Assembly: GCF_026341515.1 (NCBI RefSeq)
Contig: NZ_JAPEOK010000001.1
Coordinates: 9,052,001 to 9,116,000 of the forward strand
Reading direction: 5' to 3'
DNA from: Streptomyces sp. NBC_00878
Lineage (GTDB): Bacteria > Actinomycetota > Actinomycetes > Streptomycetales > Streptomycetaceae
Length of the DNA stretch: 64,000 nucleotides
A program made the position numbers and the translations under genes. Positions 8,861-17,863 of this stretch are shown here, piece after piece (within the stretch, counting starts at the first letter, position 1; every line of letters starts with the position of its first letter). Below the pieces are notes generated by a model. That model did not search any database and was not told the DNA's origin. It was given only the letters and a program-made list of their open reading frames with translations.

Positions 8861-9465
8861 TCGCCTTCGTCAGCGGCCCCGTCGCCGCCCTCGCCCCCGA
8901 CTCCGCGGTGGTCGAGGTGGGCGGCATCGGCATCGCGGTCCAGTGCACGCCGAACACGCTCTCCGGACTCCGCATGGGCAAGCAGACCAAGCTCGCCACC
9001 TCCCTCGTCGTACGGGAGGACTCGCTGACCCTGTACGGCTTCGTGGACGACGACGAGCGGCAGACCTTCGAGCTGTTGCAGACCGCGAGCGGCGTCGGAC
9101 CGCGCCTGGCCCAGGCCATGCTCGCGGTGCACAGCCCCGACGCCCTGCGCCGCGCGGTGTCCACCGGAGACGAGAAGGCCCTCGTCGCGGTGCCCGGCAT
9201 CGGCAAGAAGGGTGCCCAGAAGCTCCTCCTCGAGTACAAGGATCGCCTCGGTGAACCCCTCGGCACCGGCGGCCCGGCCATCGGCACACCCGTCACGGCA
9301 GGCTGGCGCGAGCAGTTGCACGCCGCGCTGATCGGCCTCGGGTACGCGACCCGCGAGGCCGAGGAGGCCGTCTCCGCCGTGGCCCCGCAGGCCGAGGCGG
9401 CCGGGACGCCCCAGGTGGGCCAGTTGCTGAGGGCGGCCCTCCAAACCCTCAACAAAGCGCGCTGA
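8857..9465 (+). CDS. ruvA: Holliday junction branch migration protein RuvA
   Basis: DNA-binding tetramer that targets RuvB to Holliday junctions. The 202 residues show the OB-fold N-terminal domain starting [10 protein letters not shown], the two helix-hairpin-helix motifs ([10 protein letters not shown] and [10 protein letters not shown]) and the C-terminal UBA-like domain that contacts RuvB. ATG 8857 overlaps the ruvC stop. Confidence 0.97.
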   Translation: MIAFVSGPVAALAPDSAVVEVGGIGIAVQCTPNTLSGLRMGKQTKLATSLVVREDSLTLYGFVDDDERQTFELLQTASGVGPRLAQAMLAVHSPDALRRAVSTGDEKALVAVPGIGKKGAQKLLLEYKDRLGEPLGTGGPAIGTPVTAGWREQLHAALIGLGYATREAEEAVSAVAPQAEAAGTPQVGQLLRAALQTLNKAR

Positions 9466-9489
9466 GCGTTCCGCTGGAGGTGGGGTCAT

Positions 9490-9600
9490 GAACCTGCGGG
9501 TCCGTTGTGGCTGGTCGCGCCCGCGCGGCAGAGCCGCAATCGGTGCTGTACCGCGCCCCTTACGGGGAGCGGTACAGCACCACACTCCGCCCCGTCAGGG
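9490..9600. repeat. dispersed Streptomyces-type intergenic element with strong hairpin, between ruvA and ruvB
   Basis: The 213-nt gap between ruvA and ruvB contains TCGCGCCCGCGCGGCAGAG at 9515, part of a 24-nt core repeated with one mismatch at 41907. It is followed by a hairpin at 9542-9581: 13-bp arms GGTGCTGTACCGC / GCGGTACAGCACC, then an inner CCCC-TTAC-GGGG. The upstream TGCGGGTCCG...GGCTGGTCGCGC part also matches the element at 39549-39604 in reverse orientation. Confidence 0.7.
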
Positions 9601-9678
9601 CACCGGCCCGTCCCCGTCAGAGCACCGCCCGCCCCACGCCCGTACGACCCGGACCCACCACATCGCGAGGCACAGCAC

Positions 9679-10749
9679 ATGAACTGGGACGACACGACCG
9701 ACGACGCCACCGCCGAGCGGCTCGTCGGCGCGTCCGCCGACCACGAGGACCAGGCCGTCGAGGCCGCGCTGCGTCCCAAGGACCTCGGCGAGTTCATCGG
9801 CCAGGAGAAGGTCCGCGAGCAGCTCGACCTCGTCCTGCGGGCCGCACGCGCGCGTGGTGCGACGGCCGACCACGTCCTGCTCTCCGGCGCCCCCGGTCTC
9901 GGCAAGACCACCCTCTCGATGATCATCGCCGCCGAGATGGAGGCCCCCATCCGCATCACCAGCGGGCCCGCCATCCAGCACGCCGGCGACCTCGCCGCGA
10001 TCCTCTCCTCCCTCCAGGAGGGCGAGGTCCTCTTCCTCGACGAGATCCACCGCATGTCGCGGCCCGCCGAGGAGATGCTCTACATGGCGATGGAGGACTT
10101 CCGCGTCGACGTCATCGTCGGCAAGGGCCCGGGTGCCACCGCCATCCCGCTCGAACTGCCGCCCTTCACACTCGTCGGCGCCACCACGCGCGCGGGCCTG
10201 CTGCCGCCCCCGCTGCGGGACCGCTTCGGCTTCACGGCCCACATGGAGTTCTACGAGCCCGCCGAGCTGGAGCGGGTCATCCACCGCTCGGCGAACCTGC
10301 TGGACGTCGAGATCGACCCCGCGGGTGCCGCCGAGATCGCGGGCCGCTCACGCGGCACACCCCGTATCGCCAACCGCCTCCTGCGCCGCGTCCGCGACTA
10401 CGCCCAGGTCAAGGCCGACGGCTTCGTCACCCGCGAGATCGCCGGCGCCGCCCTCGCCGTGTACGAAGTGGACAGCCGGGGCCTCGACCGCCTGGACCGC
10501 GGCGTCCTCGAAGCCCTGCTCAAGCTCTTCGGCGGCGGCCCGGTCGGTCTGTCCACGCTCGCCGTCGCCGTGGGGGAGGAGCGCGAGACCGTGGAGGAGG
10601 TCGCCGAGCCCTTCCTCGTCCGCGAGGGGCTACTGGCGCGTACGCCCCGCGGCCGGGTGGCGACACCGGCGGCATGGACCCATCTCGGCCTCACCCCGCC
10701 CCGGCCGTCAACCGGTGGAAACGGACAAGGGGACCTGTTCGGGGCGTGA
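9679..10749 (+). CDS. ruvB: Holliday junction branch migration helicase RuvB
   Basis: Hexameric AAA+ motor driving branch migration. The 356-residue protein has Walker [10 protein letters not shown], Walker B LFLDEIHR, sensor and arginine-finger region (PLRDRFGF) and a C-terminal winged helix. ATG 9679 is chosen because homologues begin MNWDD; the frame is open further upstream through the repeat element but without a ribosome site. Gap of 213 nt from ruvA makes translational coupling unlikely, unlike ruvC-ruvA. Confidence 0.97.
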   Translation: MNWDDTTDDATAERLVGASADHEDQAVEAALRPKDLGEFIGQEKVREQLDLVLRAARARGATADHVLLSGAPGLGKTTLSMIIAAEMEAPIRITSGPAIQHAGDLAAILSSLQEGEVLFLDEIHRMSRPAEEMLYMAMEDFRVDVIVGKGPGATAIPLELPPFTLVGATTRAGLLPPPLRDRFGFTAHMEFYEPAELERVIHRSANLLDVEIDPAGAAEIAGRSRGTPRIANRLLRRVRDYAQVKADGFVTREIAGAALAVYEVDSRGLDRLDRGVLEALLKLFGGGPVGLSTLAVAVGEERETVEEVAEPFLVREGLLARTPRGRVATPAAWTHLGLTPPRPSTGGNGQGDLFGA

Positions 10750-10796
10750 CGGCGAGGGCGCTCGCGAGGTCAGGAACCACGGTGCCATGCTGAGCG

Positions 10797-10826
10797 TTGT
10801 TCCTTGACGGCGGACTCGCTTAGACT
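10797..10826 (+). promoter_or_regulatory. candidate sigma-HrdB-like promoter for yajC-secDF
   Basis: TTGTTC (10797) and TAGACT (10821) are spaced by 18 nt, near the consensus for vegetative Streptomyces promoters, about 90 nt upstream of yajC. Assigned by eye only. Confidence 0.4.
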
Positions 10827-10913
10827 CCGCCGATGCCGCCTTTGTCGGCGGCGTACATACCCCCATCCATCAGGCCGCTCACCATCGCGGTCGAATGAAG
10901 GAAGTTCCGTCCC

Positions 10914-11420
10914 GTGAGTCTCGTGACCCTCCTCCCGTTCATCGTGCTCATCGGGGCCATGTTCCTGATGACCCGGTCGGCCAAGAAGAAGCAGCAGGCG
11001 GCTGCGCAGATGCGCAACGACATGCAGCCCGGCTCCGGCGTCCGCACGATCGGTGGCATGTACGCGACGGTGAAGGAGGTCAACGAGGACACGGTCCTCC
11101 TTGACGCAGGCCCGGGCGTCGACCTGCTCTTCGCGAAGAACGCGATCGGCGCGATCCTGACCGACGACGAGTACAACCGCATCGTCCACGGCATCGAGCA
11201 CGACCTGAAGTCCGACGAGTCGGTCGTGCCCGACGACGCCTCCTCCCTCACCGAGACCGACGAGCCCGCCGACGCTTCCGACGACAAGCCCATCGACCTC
11301 GGCAAGAAGGACGCGGCCGACGAGCCCGCTGACGAGCCCGCCGAGTCCGCCGACGCGGAGCCGAAGAAGTCCGATGAGGCAGACCTGAAGAAGTCCGACG
11401 GCGAGTCCGACGCGAAGTAG
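10914..11420 (+). CDS. yajC: preprotein translocase accessory subunit YajC
   Basis: Small inner-membrane component of the SecDF-YajC complex assisting Sec-dependent export. The 168-residue protein has one N-terminal membrane helix (LVTLLPFIVLIGAMFLM), then the conserved basic RSAKKKQQAAA and PGSGVRTIGGMYATV segment. The C-terminal ~70 residues are an Asp/Glu/Lys/Ser-rich disordered tail, longer than in E. coli YajC (110 aa). GTG start follows GAAGGAAG. Upstream of secD and secF, as is usual. Confidence 0.93.
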   Translation: MSLVTLLPFIVLIGAMFLMTRSAKKKQQAAAQMRNDMQPGSGVRTIGGMYATVKEVNEDTVLLDAGPGVDLLFAKNAIGAILTDDEYNRIVHGIEHDLKSDESVVPDDASSLTETDEPADASDDKPIDLGKKDAADEPADEPAESADAEPKKSDEADLKKSDGESDAK

Positions 11421-11426
11421 TCATGA

Positions 11427-11469
11427 CCGGGGACCGCGGAGTGCGCCGCTCGCGCGCCGCGGTCCCCGG
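11427..11469. terminator. hairpin between yajC and secD
   Basis: 13-bp perfect arms CCGGGGACCGCGG / CCGCGGTCCCCGG enclosing a 17-nt GC-rich loop, six nt after the yajC stop. No U-run follows, so partial termination or mRNA processing is as likely as full termination. Confidence 0.55.
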
Positions 11470-11561
11470 GACGTGTGGCTTCGCTCGGAATCTCGACACC
11501 AATCATGCCCGTCCGCGCAGGTACTCCAGAGACCGAGCGGACGAAGAGGGAGAACGAGAAG

Positions 11562-13322
11562 GTGGCAGCACCTAAGAAGGGCCGAAATCAGGGCGCCCAG
11601 GGCAGGCCGGGTCGCACTTTGGCCCTGATCCTGATCGCCATCGTGGCGCTCACCGGCGGCATGTTCGCCTCCGGGCACACGACGCCGCGCCTCGGCATCG
11701 ACCTCGCCGGCGGTACGAGCATCACGCTTGAGGCGAAGGAAGAGCCCGGTCAGAAGGGCGCGATCAACAAGACCAACATGGACACCGCGGTCGACATCAT
11801 GAACCGCCGTGTCAACGGTCTGGGTGTCTCCGAGGCGGAGGTCCAGACCCAGGGCGATCGCAACATCATCGTCAACATCCCCAAGGGCACGAACTCCAAG
11901 CAGGCCCGGGAACAGGTCGGCACCACCGCCAAGCTCTACTTCCGTCCCGTCCTGACCACCGAGGTCTCCGGTGGGGACCCGACGGCCAGCCCCTCGCCGA
12001 GCGCCTCCAGCAGCGCCTCGACGGGCTCGGACAAGGAGAGCGACAAGGACAAGGCCACCTCGTCCTCGTCCCCCTCCGCGACGCCCTCGTCCACCGCCAC
12101 CTCGCAGGGCCGCGCGGTCACCGACGCGCTGAAGGCCGACCCCACCCCGTCCGGGAGCGGCTCCGCCTCGTCCAGCCCGTCCGCCTCGCCCTCCGCGAGC
12201 GTCGACCCGGCGACCGCCAAGCTCCAGGCGGAGTACGCCGCACTCGACTGCAGCAAGGCGACGGTCCGCGCGAAGGCCGGCGACGGCGTCAAGGCCGAGG
12301 ACCCGACCGTGGCCTGCGGCCAGAACTCCCAGGGCCAGTGGCAGAAGTACATCCTCGGCCCGGCCGAGGTCGAGGGCACCGACGTCGACAAGGCCTCGGC
12401 CGTGTTCGACACGCAGGGTGCCGCGGGCTGGAAGGTCACCATGGACTTCACGTCCAAGGGAGCCAAGAAGTTCGCGAGCATCACCGGCAAGCTGGCGCAG
12501 AACCAGTCCCCGCAGAACCAGTTCGCCATCGTCCTCGACGGTGAGGTCGTCTCCGACCCGTACGTCAGCCAGGCGCTGACCGGCGGCAACGCGGAGATCT
12601 CCGGCAGCTTCGACCAGCAGGAGTCCCAGGACCTGGCCAACATGCTGTCGTACGGCGCGCTGCCGCTCACCTTCCAGGAGGCGAGCGTCACCACGGTGGA
12701 CGCCGCGCTCGGCGGTGAGCAGCTGCAGGCCGGTCTGATCGCCGGTGCCATCGGTCTGGCCCTGGTCATCATCTACCTGGTGGTCTACTACCGGGGCCTG
12801 TCGCTCGTCGCCATCGCCTCGCTGCTGGTCTCCGCGGTCATGACCTACGTGATCATGTCGTTGCTCGGCCCGACCATCGGCTTCGCACTGAACCTGCCGG
12901 CGGTCTGCGGCGCCATCGTGGCCATCGGCATCACGGCGGACTCGTTCATCGTGTTCTTCGAACGCATCCGTGACGAGATCCGCGAAGGCCGTTCACTGCG
13001 GCCCGCGGTCGAGCGGGGCTGGCCGCGCGCCCGGCGCACCATCCTGGTCTCCGACTTCGTGTCGTTCCTCGCCGCCGCGGTGCTCTTCATCGTCACGGTC
13101 GGCAAGGTGCAGGGCTTCGCGTTCACGCTGGGTCTGACCACCCTGCTCGACGTGGTCGTCGTCTTCTTCTTCACGAAGCCGCTGATGACGATCCTCTCCC
13201 GCAAGAAGTTCTTCGCGGAGGGCCACAGGTGGTCCGGCCTCGACCCGAAGCGACTGGGCGCCCAGCCGCCGCTGCGCCGCACCCGTCGCGTGTCCGCTCC
13301 CGTCGACACGAAGGAGGCGTGA
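11562..13322 (+). CDS. secD: protein translocase subunit SecD
   Basis: RND-type membrane subunit that uses proton motive force to pull exported proteins. The 586-residue protein has an N-terminal membrane helix, the LGIDLAGGTSITLE motif typical of SecD, an extracytoplasmic domain and five C-terminal membrane helices (from ALVIIYLVVYY, with GIAITADSFIVFFERI-like motif). The external domain carries a long Ser/Thr/Pro/Ala-rich insert (about residues 140-215). Start is GTG 11562 (VAAPKKGR, as in homologues) after AGAGGGAG; a frame from 11475 is open but has no ribosome site. One nt separates it from secF. Confidence 0.95.
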   Translation: MAAPKKGRNQGAQGRPGRTLALILIAIVALTGGMFASGHTTPRLGIDLAGGTSITLEAKEEPGQKGAINKTNMDTAVDIMNRRVNGLGVSEAEVQTQGDRNIIVNIPKGTNSKQAREQVGTTAKLYFRPVLTTEVSGGDPTASPSPSASSSASTGSDKESDKDKATSSSSPSATPSSTATSQGRAVTDALKADPTPSGSGSASSSPSASPSASVDPATAKLQAEYAALDCSKATVRAKAGDGVKAEDPTVACGQNSQGQWQKYILGPAEVEGTDVDKASAVFDTQGAAGWKVTMDFTSKGAKKFASITGKLAQNQSPQNQFAIVLDGEVVSDPYVSQALTGGNAEISGSFDQQESQDLANMLSYGALPLTFQEASVTTVDAALGGEQLQAGLIAGAIGLALVIIYLVVYYRGLSLVAIASLLVSAVMTYVIMSLLGPTIGFALNLPAVCGAIVAIGITADSFIVFFERIRDEIREGRSLRPAVERGWPRARRTILVSDFVSFLAAAVLFIVTVGKVQGFAFTLGLTTLLDVVVVFFFTKPLMTILSRKKFFAEGHRWSGLDPKRLGAQPPLRRTRRVSAPVDTKEA

Positions 13323-13323
13323 G

Positions 13324-14457
13324 ATGTCGAAACTCGGCACCCTCGGCGCCCGGCTCCACCGCGGCGAGATCGGCTACGACTTCGTCGGCAAGCGCAGGAT
13401 CTGGTACGGCGTCTCGATCCTGATCACCATCACGGCCATCGTCGGCCTGGCGGTGCGCGGCCTGAACATGGGCATCGAGTTCCAGGGTGGTGCTGTCTTC
13501 ACCACCGAGCGGATCAGTGTCTCGACGACCCAGGCCGAGGAGTACGCGGAGGAGGCCTCCGGCCACGACGCGATCGTCCAGAAACTCGGCACAGGCGGCC
13601 TGCGTATCCAGATCGCCGGTATCGACACCGCCAAGTCCGACCAGATCAAGGAAGAACTCGCCAAGGACCTGAAGGTCGACGCGGAGAAGATCAGCGCCGA
13701 CCTGGTCGGCCCCAGCTGGGGTGACCAGGTCGCGGCGAAGGCCTGGCAGGGCCTGGCGATCTTCATGGTCCTCGTCGTGATCTATCTGGCGATCGCCTTC
13801 GAGTGGCGCATGGCGCTGGCCGCGCTCGTGGCGCTCATCCACGACATCACCATCACGGTAGGCATCTACGCCCTGGTCGGCTTCGAGGTCACGCCGGGAA
13901 CGGTGATCGGTCTGCTCACGATCCTCGGCTATTCGCTCTACGACACGGTCGTCGTCTTCGACAGCCTCAAGGAGCAGACGAAGGACATCACCAAACAGAC
14001 CCGCTGGACGTACAGCGAGATCGCGGACCGCTCGATCAACGGCACCCTGGTGCGTTCCATCAACACCACGGTCGTCGCGCTGCTCCCGGTCGCGGGCCTG
14101 CTGTTCATCGGCGGCGGTGTGCTCGGCGCGGGCATGCTCAACGACATCTCGCTGTCGCTGTTCGTCGGCCTCGCGGCCGGCGCGTACTCCTCGATCTTCA
14201 TCGCCACGCCGCTCGTCGCCGACCTCAAGGAGCGCGAGCCGCAGATGAAGGCCCTCAGGAAGCGCGTGCTCGCCAAGCGGGCCGCGGCCTCCGCGAAGGG
14301 CGAGTCCCTGGGGGCGCCGGTCGTCGACGAGCCGTACGACGACGATGACCGGGAAGACACCGACGCGACGCCCGCGGTCGTCGGACCGCGCGGCCAGCGG
14401 GCCCAGCCGTCCTCCCGCGGCAGGGGCCGCGGCCGACCCTCGGGGAAGCGCCGATGA
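13324..14457 (+). CDS. secF: protein translocase subunit SecF
   Basis: Partner of SecD in the export complex, 377 residues. Shows membrane helix 1 at about residue 27, the GIEFQGG motif, an external loop, and five further helices with the SLYDTVVVFDSLKE motif of SecF. The C-terminal ~70 residues are charged then Arg/Gly-rich (RGRGRGRPSGKRR), probably cytoplasmic. The stop overlaps the apt start (ATGA), coupling export and purine salvage genes as in other actinobacteria. Confidence 0.96.
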   Translation: MSKLGTLGARLHRGEIGYDFVGKRRIWYGVSILITITAIVGLAVRGLNMGIEFQGGAVFTTERISVSTTQAEEYAEEASGHDAIVQKLGTGGLRIQIAGIDTAKSDQIKEELAKDLKVDAEKISADLVGPSWGDQVAAKAWQGLAIFMVLVVIYLAIAFEWRMALAALVALIHDITITVGIYALVGFEVTPGTVIGLLTILGYSLYDTVVVFDSLKEQTKDITKQTRWTYSEIADRSINGTLVRSINTTVVALLPVAGLLFIGGGVLGAGMLNDISLSLFVGLAAGAYSSIFIATPLVADLKEREPQMKALRKRVLAKRAAASAKGESLGAPVVDEPYDDDDREDTDATPAVVGPRGQRAQPSSRGRGRGRPSGKRR

Positions 14458-14993
14458 CCGGGATCGAACAGTTACTGCTGAGCCGCATCCGTGACGTCGC
14501 GGACTACCCGGAACCGGGTGTGATGTTCAAGGACATCACCCCGCTCCTGGCCGACCCGGAGGCGTTCACGGCGCTCACCGACGCGCTGGCCGACATCAGC
14601 GTCCGCACCGGCGCCACGAAGATCGTCGGCCTGGAGGCCCGCGGCTTCATCCTGGGCGCACCCGTCGCGGTCCGAGCAGGGATCGGCTTCATCCCCGTAC
14701 GCAAGGCGGGCAAGCTCCCCGGAGCGACCCTCGGCCAGACGTACGACCTGGAGTACGGCTCCGCCGAGATCGAGGTGCACGCCGAGGACCTCAAGCCGGA
14801 CGACCGCGTCATGGTCGTCGACGACGTCCTCGCCACCGGCGGCACCGCCGAGGCCTCGCTCCAGCTGATCCGCCGGGCCGGTGCCCAGGTCGCCGGCGTC
14901 GCCGTCCTCATGGAGATCGGATTCCTGGGCGGCCGCGCCCGTCTGAAGCCGGCCCTGGACGGAGCCCCGCTGGAGGCGTTGCTCACGGTCTGA
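14454..14993 (+). CDS. apt: adenine phosphoribosyltransferase
   Basis: Purine salvage enzyme converting adenine and PRPP to AMP. The 179-residue protein has the PRPP-binding motif VMVVDDVLATGGT and the adenine-site loop EARGFILG, plus FIPVRKAGKLP of the family. ATG 14454 overlaps secF. The secDF-apt-relA arrangement is a known actinobacterial cluster. Confidence 0.97.
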   Translation: MTGIEQLLLSRIRDVADYPEPGVMFKDITPLLADPEAFTALTDALADISVRTGATKIVGLEARGFILGAPVAVRAGIGFIPVRKAGKLPGATLGQTYDLEYGSAEIEVHAEDLKPDDRVMVVDDVLATGGTAEASLQLIRRAGAQVAGVAVLMEIGFLGGRARLKPALDGAPLEALLTV

Positions 14994-15046
14994 GCAACCC
15001 GTCAGGCACCTGTACGACACGCCTGAGGCACGCGTAGGACACCGCG

Positions 15047-15079
15047 GAGGCGGGCCCGGAGGAATCCGGTGCCCGCCTC
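15047..15079 (+). terminator. nested hairpin after apt
   Basis: Arms GAGGCGGGC / GCCCGCCTC enclose a second stem CCGGA / TCCGG. Located about 55 nt after the apt stop and ahead of relA, it probably ends the yajC-secDF-apt transcript. Confidence 0.6.
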
Positions 15080-15197
15080 TCGCGTTTCTGCGGTAGAAGG
15101 CCGTCCCACCGGCCGAAGGCGAGTCCGGAGCCCAGGATCGCTACCATGGGGTCTCCGGAACCTGACCGGGGACCCGGATCGCGCACGAGGAGTCCTC

Positions 15198-17726
15198 TTG
15201 CCAGACGAGGCCCAGCCACTCATCGCCGCCAAGCCCGACCAGTCCGCGGCGTCCGCTGCCATGCCCGCGCCGCCCTCGGGCACGCCCGCGAAGAACGGGT
15301 CGCCCGAGCCCGCGGCAGGCGCCAAGGCGGCTGAGCAGCCACGCCCCGAGCCGGCCGCCGCTCCCGAGCGCCAGGCACCCTCGCCCGCGGCCCGCCCCAC
15401 GGCCGGTCAGCCCGCACGCTCCGGCGGCGGCTCCTCCAACCGCGTACGCGCCCGCCTCGCCCGTCTCGGCGTCCAGCGGTCCAACCCGTACAACCCGGTC
15501 CTGGAGCCTCTGCTGCGGATAGTGCGCAGCAACGACCCGAAGATCGAGACGGCGACGCTCCGCCAGGTCGAGAAGGCCTACCAGGTGGCCGAGCGCTGGC
15601 ACCGCGGCCAGAAGCGCAAGAGCGGCGACCCGTACATCACGCACCCGCTCGCGGTGACGACGATCCTCGCAGAGCTGGGCATGGACCCGGCCACGCTCAT
15701 GGCGGGCCTGCTGCACGACACCGTCGAGGACACCGAGTACGGCCTGGACACCCTCAAGCGCGACTTCGGCGACCAGGTCGCACTGCTCGTCGACGGCGTC
15801 ACCAAGCTCGACAAGGTCAAGTTCGGCGAGGCCGCCCAGGCCGAGACCGTCCGCAAGATGGTCGTCGCCATGGCCAAGGACCCGCGCGTCCTGGTCATCA
15901 AGCTCGCCGACCGCCTGCACAACATGCGCACCATGCGCTACCTCAAGCGCGAGAAGCAGGAGAAGAAGGCGCGCGAGACCCTGGAGATCTACGCGCCGCT
16001 CGCTCACCGCCTGGGCATGAACACCATCAAGTGGGAGCTGGAGGACCTCGCCTTCGCGATCCTCTACCCCAAGATGTACGACGAGATCGTGCGCCTGGTC
16101 GCCGAGCGCGCCCCCAAGCGCGACGAGTACCTCGCCATAGTGACCGACGAGGTCCAGTCCGACCTGCGCGCGGCCCGCATCAAGGCGACCGTCACCGGCC
16201 GCCCGAAGCACTACTACAGCGTCTACCAGAAGATGATCGTCCGCGGCCGTGACTTCGCGGAGATCTACGACCTGGTGGGCATCCGCGTCCTCGTCGACAC
16301 GGTCCGCGACTGCTACGCGGCACTGGGCACCGTCCACGCCCGCTGGAACCCGGTTCCGGGGCGGTTCAAGGACTACATCGCGATGCCCAAGTTCAACATG
16401 TACCAGTCGCTGCACACGACGGTGATCGGTCCGAACGGCAAGCCGGTCGAACTCCAGATCCGTACGTTCGACATGCACCGCCGCGCCGAGTACGGCATCG
16501 CCGCCCACTGGAAGTACAAGCAGGAGCCCTCCGCCGGTGCCTCCAAGGTGCGCACGGACGCGCCCAGGGGCCTCGGCAAGGACAAGGACGCCGTCAACGA
16601 CATGGCGTGGCTGCGCCAGTTGCTCGACTGGCAGAAGGAGACCGAGGACCCCAGCGAGTTCCTGGAGTCCCTGCGCTTCGACCTGTCCCGCAACGAGGTC
16701 TTCGTCTTCACTCCGAAGGGCGACGTCATAGCGCTCCCGGCCGGGGCGACCCCGGTGGACTTCGCGTACGCGGTCCACACGGAGGTCGGCCACCGGACCA
16801 TAGGAGCGAGGGTCAACGGACGCCTCGTACCGCTCGAATCGACCCTGGACAACGGCGACCTGGTCGAGGTCTTCACATCGAAGGCGGCCGGCGCGGGCCC
16901 GTCCCGCGACTGGCTCGGCTTCGTGAAGTCCCCGCGCGCCCGCAACAAGATCCGGGCCTGGTTCTCCAAGGAGCGCCGCGACGAGGCCATCGAGCAGGGC
17001 AAGGACGCCATCGCGCGCGCCATGCGCAAGCAGAACCTGCCGATCCAGCGCATCCTCACCGGCGACTCGCTCGTCACGCTCGCGCACGAGATGCGCTACC
17101 CCGACATCTCGTCCCTGTACGCGGCGATCGGCGAGGGCCATGTGGCCGCGCAGAACGTCGTACAGAAGCTCGTCCAGGCGCTCGGCGGCGAGGAGGCGGC
17201 CACCGAGGAGATCGACGAGAGCGTCCCGCCCGCGCGCGGCCGCGGACGCAAACGCAGGTCGAACGCCGACCCGGGCGTCGTCGTCAAGGGCGTCGATGAC
17301 GTGTGGGTCAAGCTCGCCCGCTGCTGTACGCCCGTCCCCGGCGACCCGATCATGGGCTTCGTCACGCGCGGCAGCGGTGTGTCGGTGCACCGCACCGACT
17401 GCGTCAACGTCGACTCGCTGTCCCGCGAGCCCGAGCGCATCCTCGAGGTCGAGTGGGCGCCCACCCAGTCCTCGGTCTTCCTGGTCGCCATCCAGGTGGA
17501 GGCACTGGACCGCTCGCGGCTCCTGTCGGACGTCACCAGGGTCCTGTCCGACCAGCACGTCAACATCCTGTCGGCGGCCGTCCAGACGTCCCGCGACCGG
17601 GTGGCCACCTCCCGCTTCACCTTCGAGATGGGCGACCCGAAGCACCTGGGCCACGTCCTGAAGGCGGTCAGGGGAGTGGAGGGCGTCTACGACGTGTACC
17701 GGGTGACATCGGCACGCAGGCCGTAG
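15198..17726 (+). CDS. relA: bifunctional (p)ppGpp synthetase/hydrolase RelA (long RSH)
   Basis: Makes and degrades (p)ppGpp on amino acid starvation. The 842-residue protein has an ~80-residue Ala/Pro-rich N-terminal extension, an HD hydrolase domain with [12 protein letters not shown] intact near residue 175, the synthetase domain ([36 protein letters not shown]), a TGS domain and a C-terminal zinc-finger/ACT region ([11 protein letters not shown]). Both active sites look intact, so it should act in both directions. Start is TTG 15198, 8 nt after GAGGAG; the frame is open from 15069 but without a site. A perfect palindromic terminator follows. Confidence 0.96.
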   Translation: MPDEAQPLIAAKPDQSAASAAMPAPPSGTPAKNGSPEPAAGAKAAEQPRPEPAAAPERQAPSPAARPTAGQPARSGGGSSNRVRARLARLGVQRSNPYNPVLEPLLRIVRSNDPKIETATLRQVEKAYQVAERWHRGQKRKSGDPYITHPLAVTTILAELGMDPATLMAGLLHDTVEDTEYGLDTLKRDFGDQVALLVDGVTKLDKVKFGEAAQAETVRKMVVAMAKDPRVLVIKLADRLHNMRTMRYLKREKQEKKARETLEIYAPLAHRLGMNTIKWELEDLAFAILYPKMYDEIVRLVAERAPKRDEYLAIVTDEVQSDLRAARIKATVTGRPKHYYSVYQKMIVRGRDFAEIYDLVGIRVLVDTVRDCYAALGTVHARWNPVPGRFKDYIAMPKFNMYQSLHTTVIGPNGKPVELQIRTFDMHRRAEYGIAAHWKYKQEPSAGASKVRTDAPRGLGKDKDAVNDMAWLRQLLDWQKETEDPSEFLESLRFDLSRNEVFVFTPKGDVIALPAGATPVDFAYAVHTEVGHRTIGARVNGRLVPLESTLDNGDLVEVFTSKAAGAGPSRDWLGFVKSPRARNKIRAWFSKERRDEAIEQGKDAIARAMRKQNLPIQRILTGDSLVTLAHEMRYPDISSLYAAIGEGHVAAQNVVQKLVQALGGEEAATEEIDESVPPARGRGRKRRSNADPGVVVKGVDDVWVKLARCCTPVPGDPIMGFVTRGSGVSVHRTDCVNVDSLSREPERILEVEWAPTQSSVFLVAIQVEALDRSRLLSDVTRVLSDQHVNILSAAVQTSRDRVATSRFTFEMGDPKHLGHVLKAVRGVEGVYDVYRVTSARRP

Positions 17727-17779
17727 CCGCCGGTCCCGCCGAAAGCAGCCACTACATGGGTCGGTCACCACGTAGTCAG

Positions 17780-17836
17780 CCACTACGTAGAGGGGCCTTC
17801 CGTACGACATGTACGGAAGGCCCCTCTACGTAGTGG
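17780..17836. terminator. bidirectional terminator: perfect 26-bp palindromic hairpin
   Basis: Arms 17780-17805 and 17811-17836 are exact reverse complements (begin CCACTACGTAGAGGGG) with a 5-nt loop GACAT. It lies between convergent relA and the DUF349 gene, 53 nt and 28 nt from their stops, so it can serve both. A partial CCACTACATGGG / CACGTAGTC motif just upstream (17750-17778) looks like a decayed copy of one arm. Confidence 0.9.
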
Positions 17837-17863
17837 CGGAAAAACTCCGCGGCCCGGCTGGTC

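Noticed and set aside
11475..11561. N-terminal extension of SecD
   Set aside because: No Shine-Dalgarno, and homologues begin at the AAPKKGR sequence after GTG 11562.
15141..17810. Long minus-strand open frame opposite relA
   Set aside because: Antisense shadow of relA; composition is that of a mirrored codon pattern and it spans the terminator palindrome.
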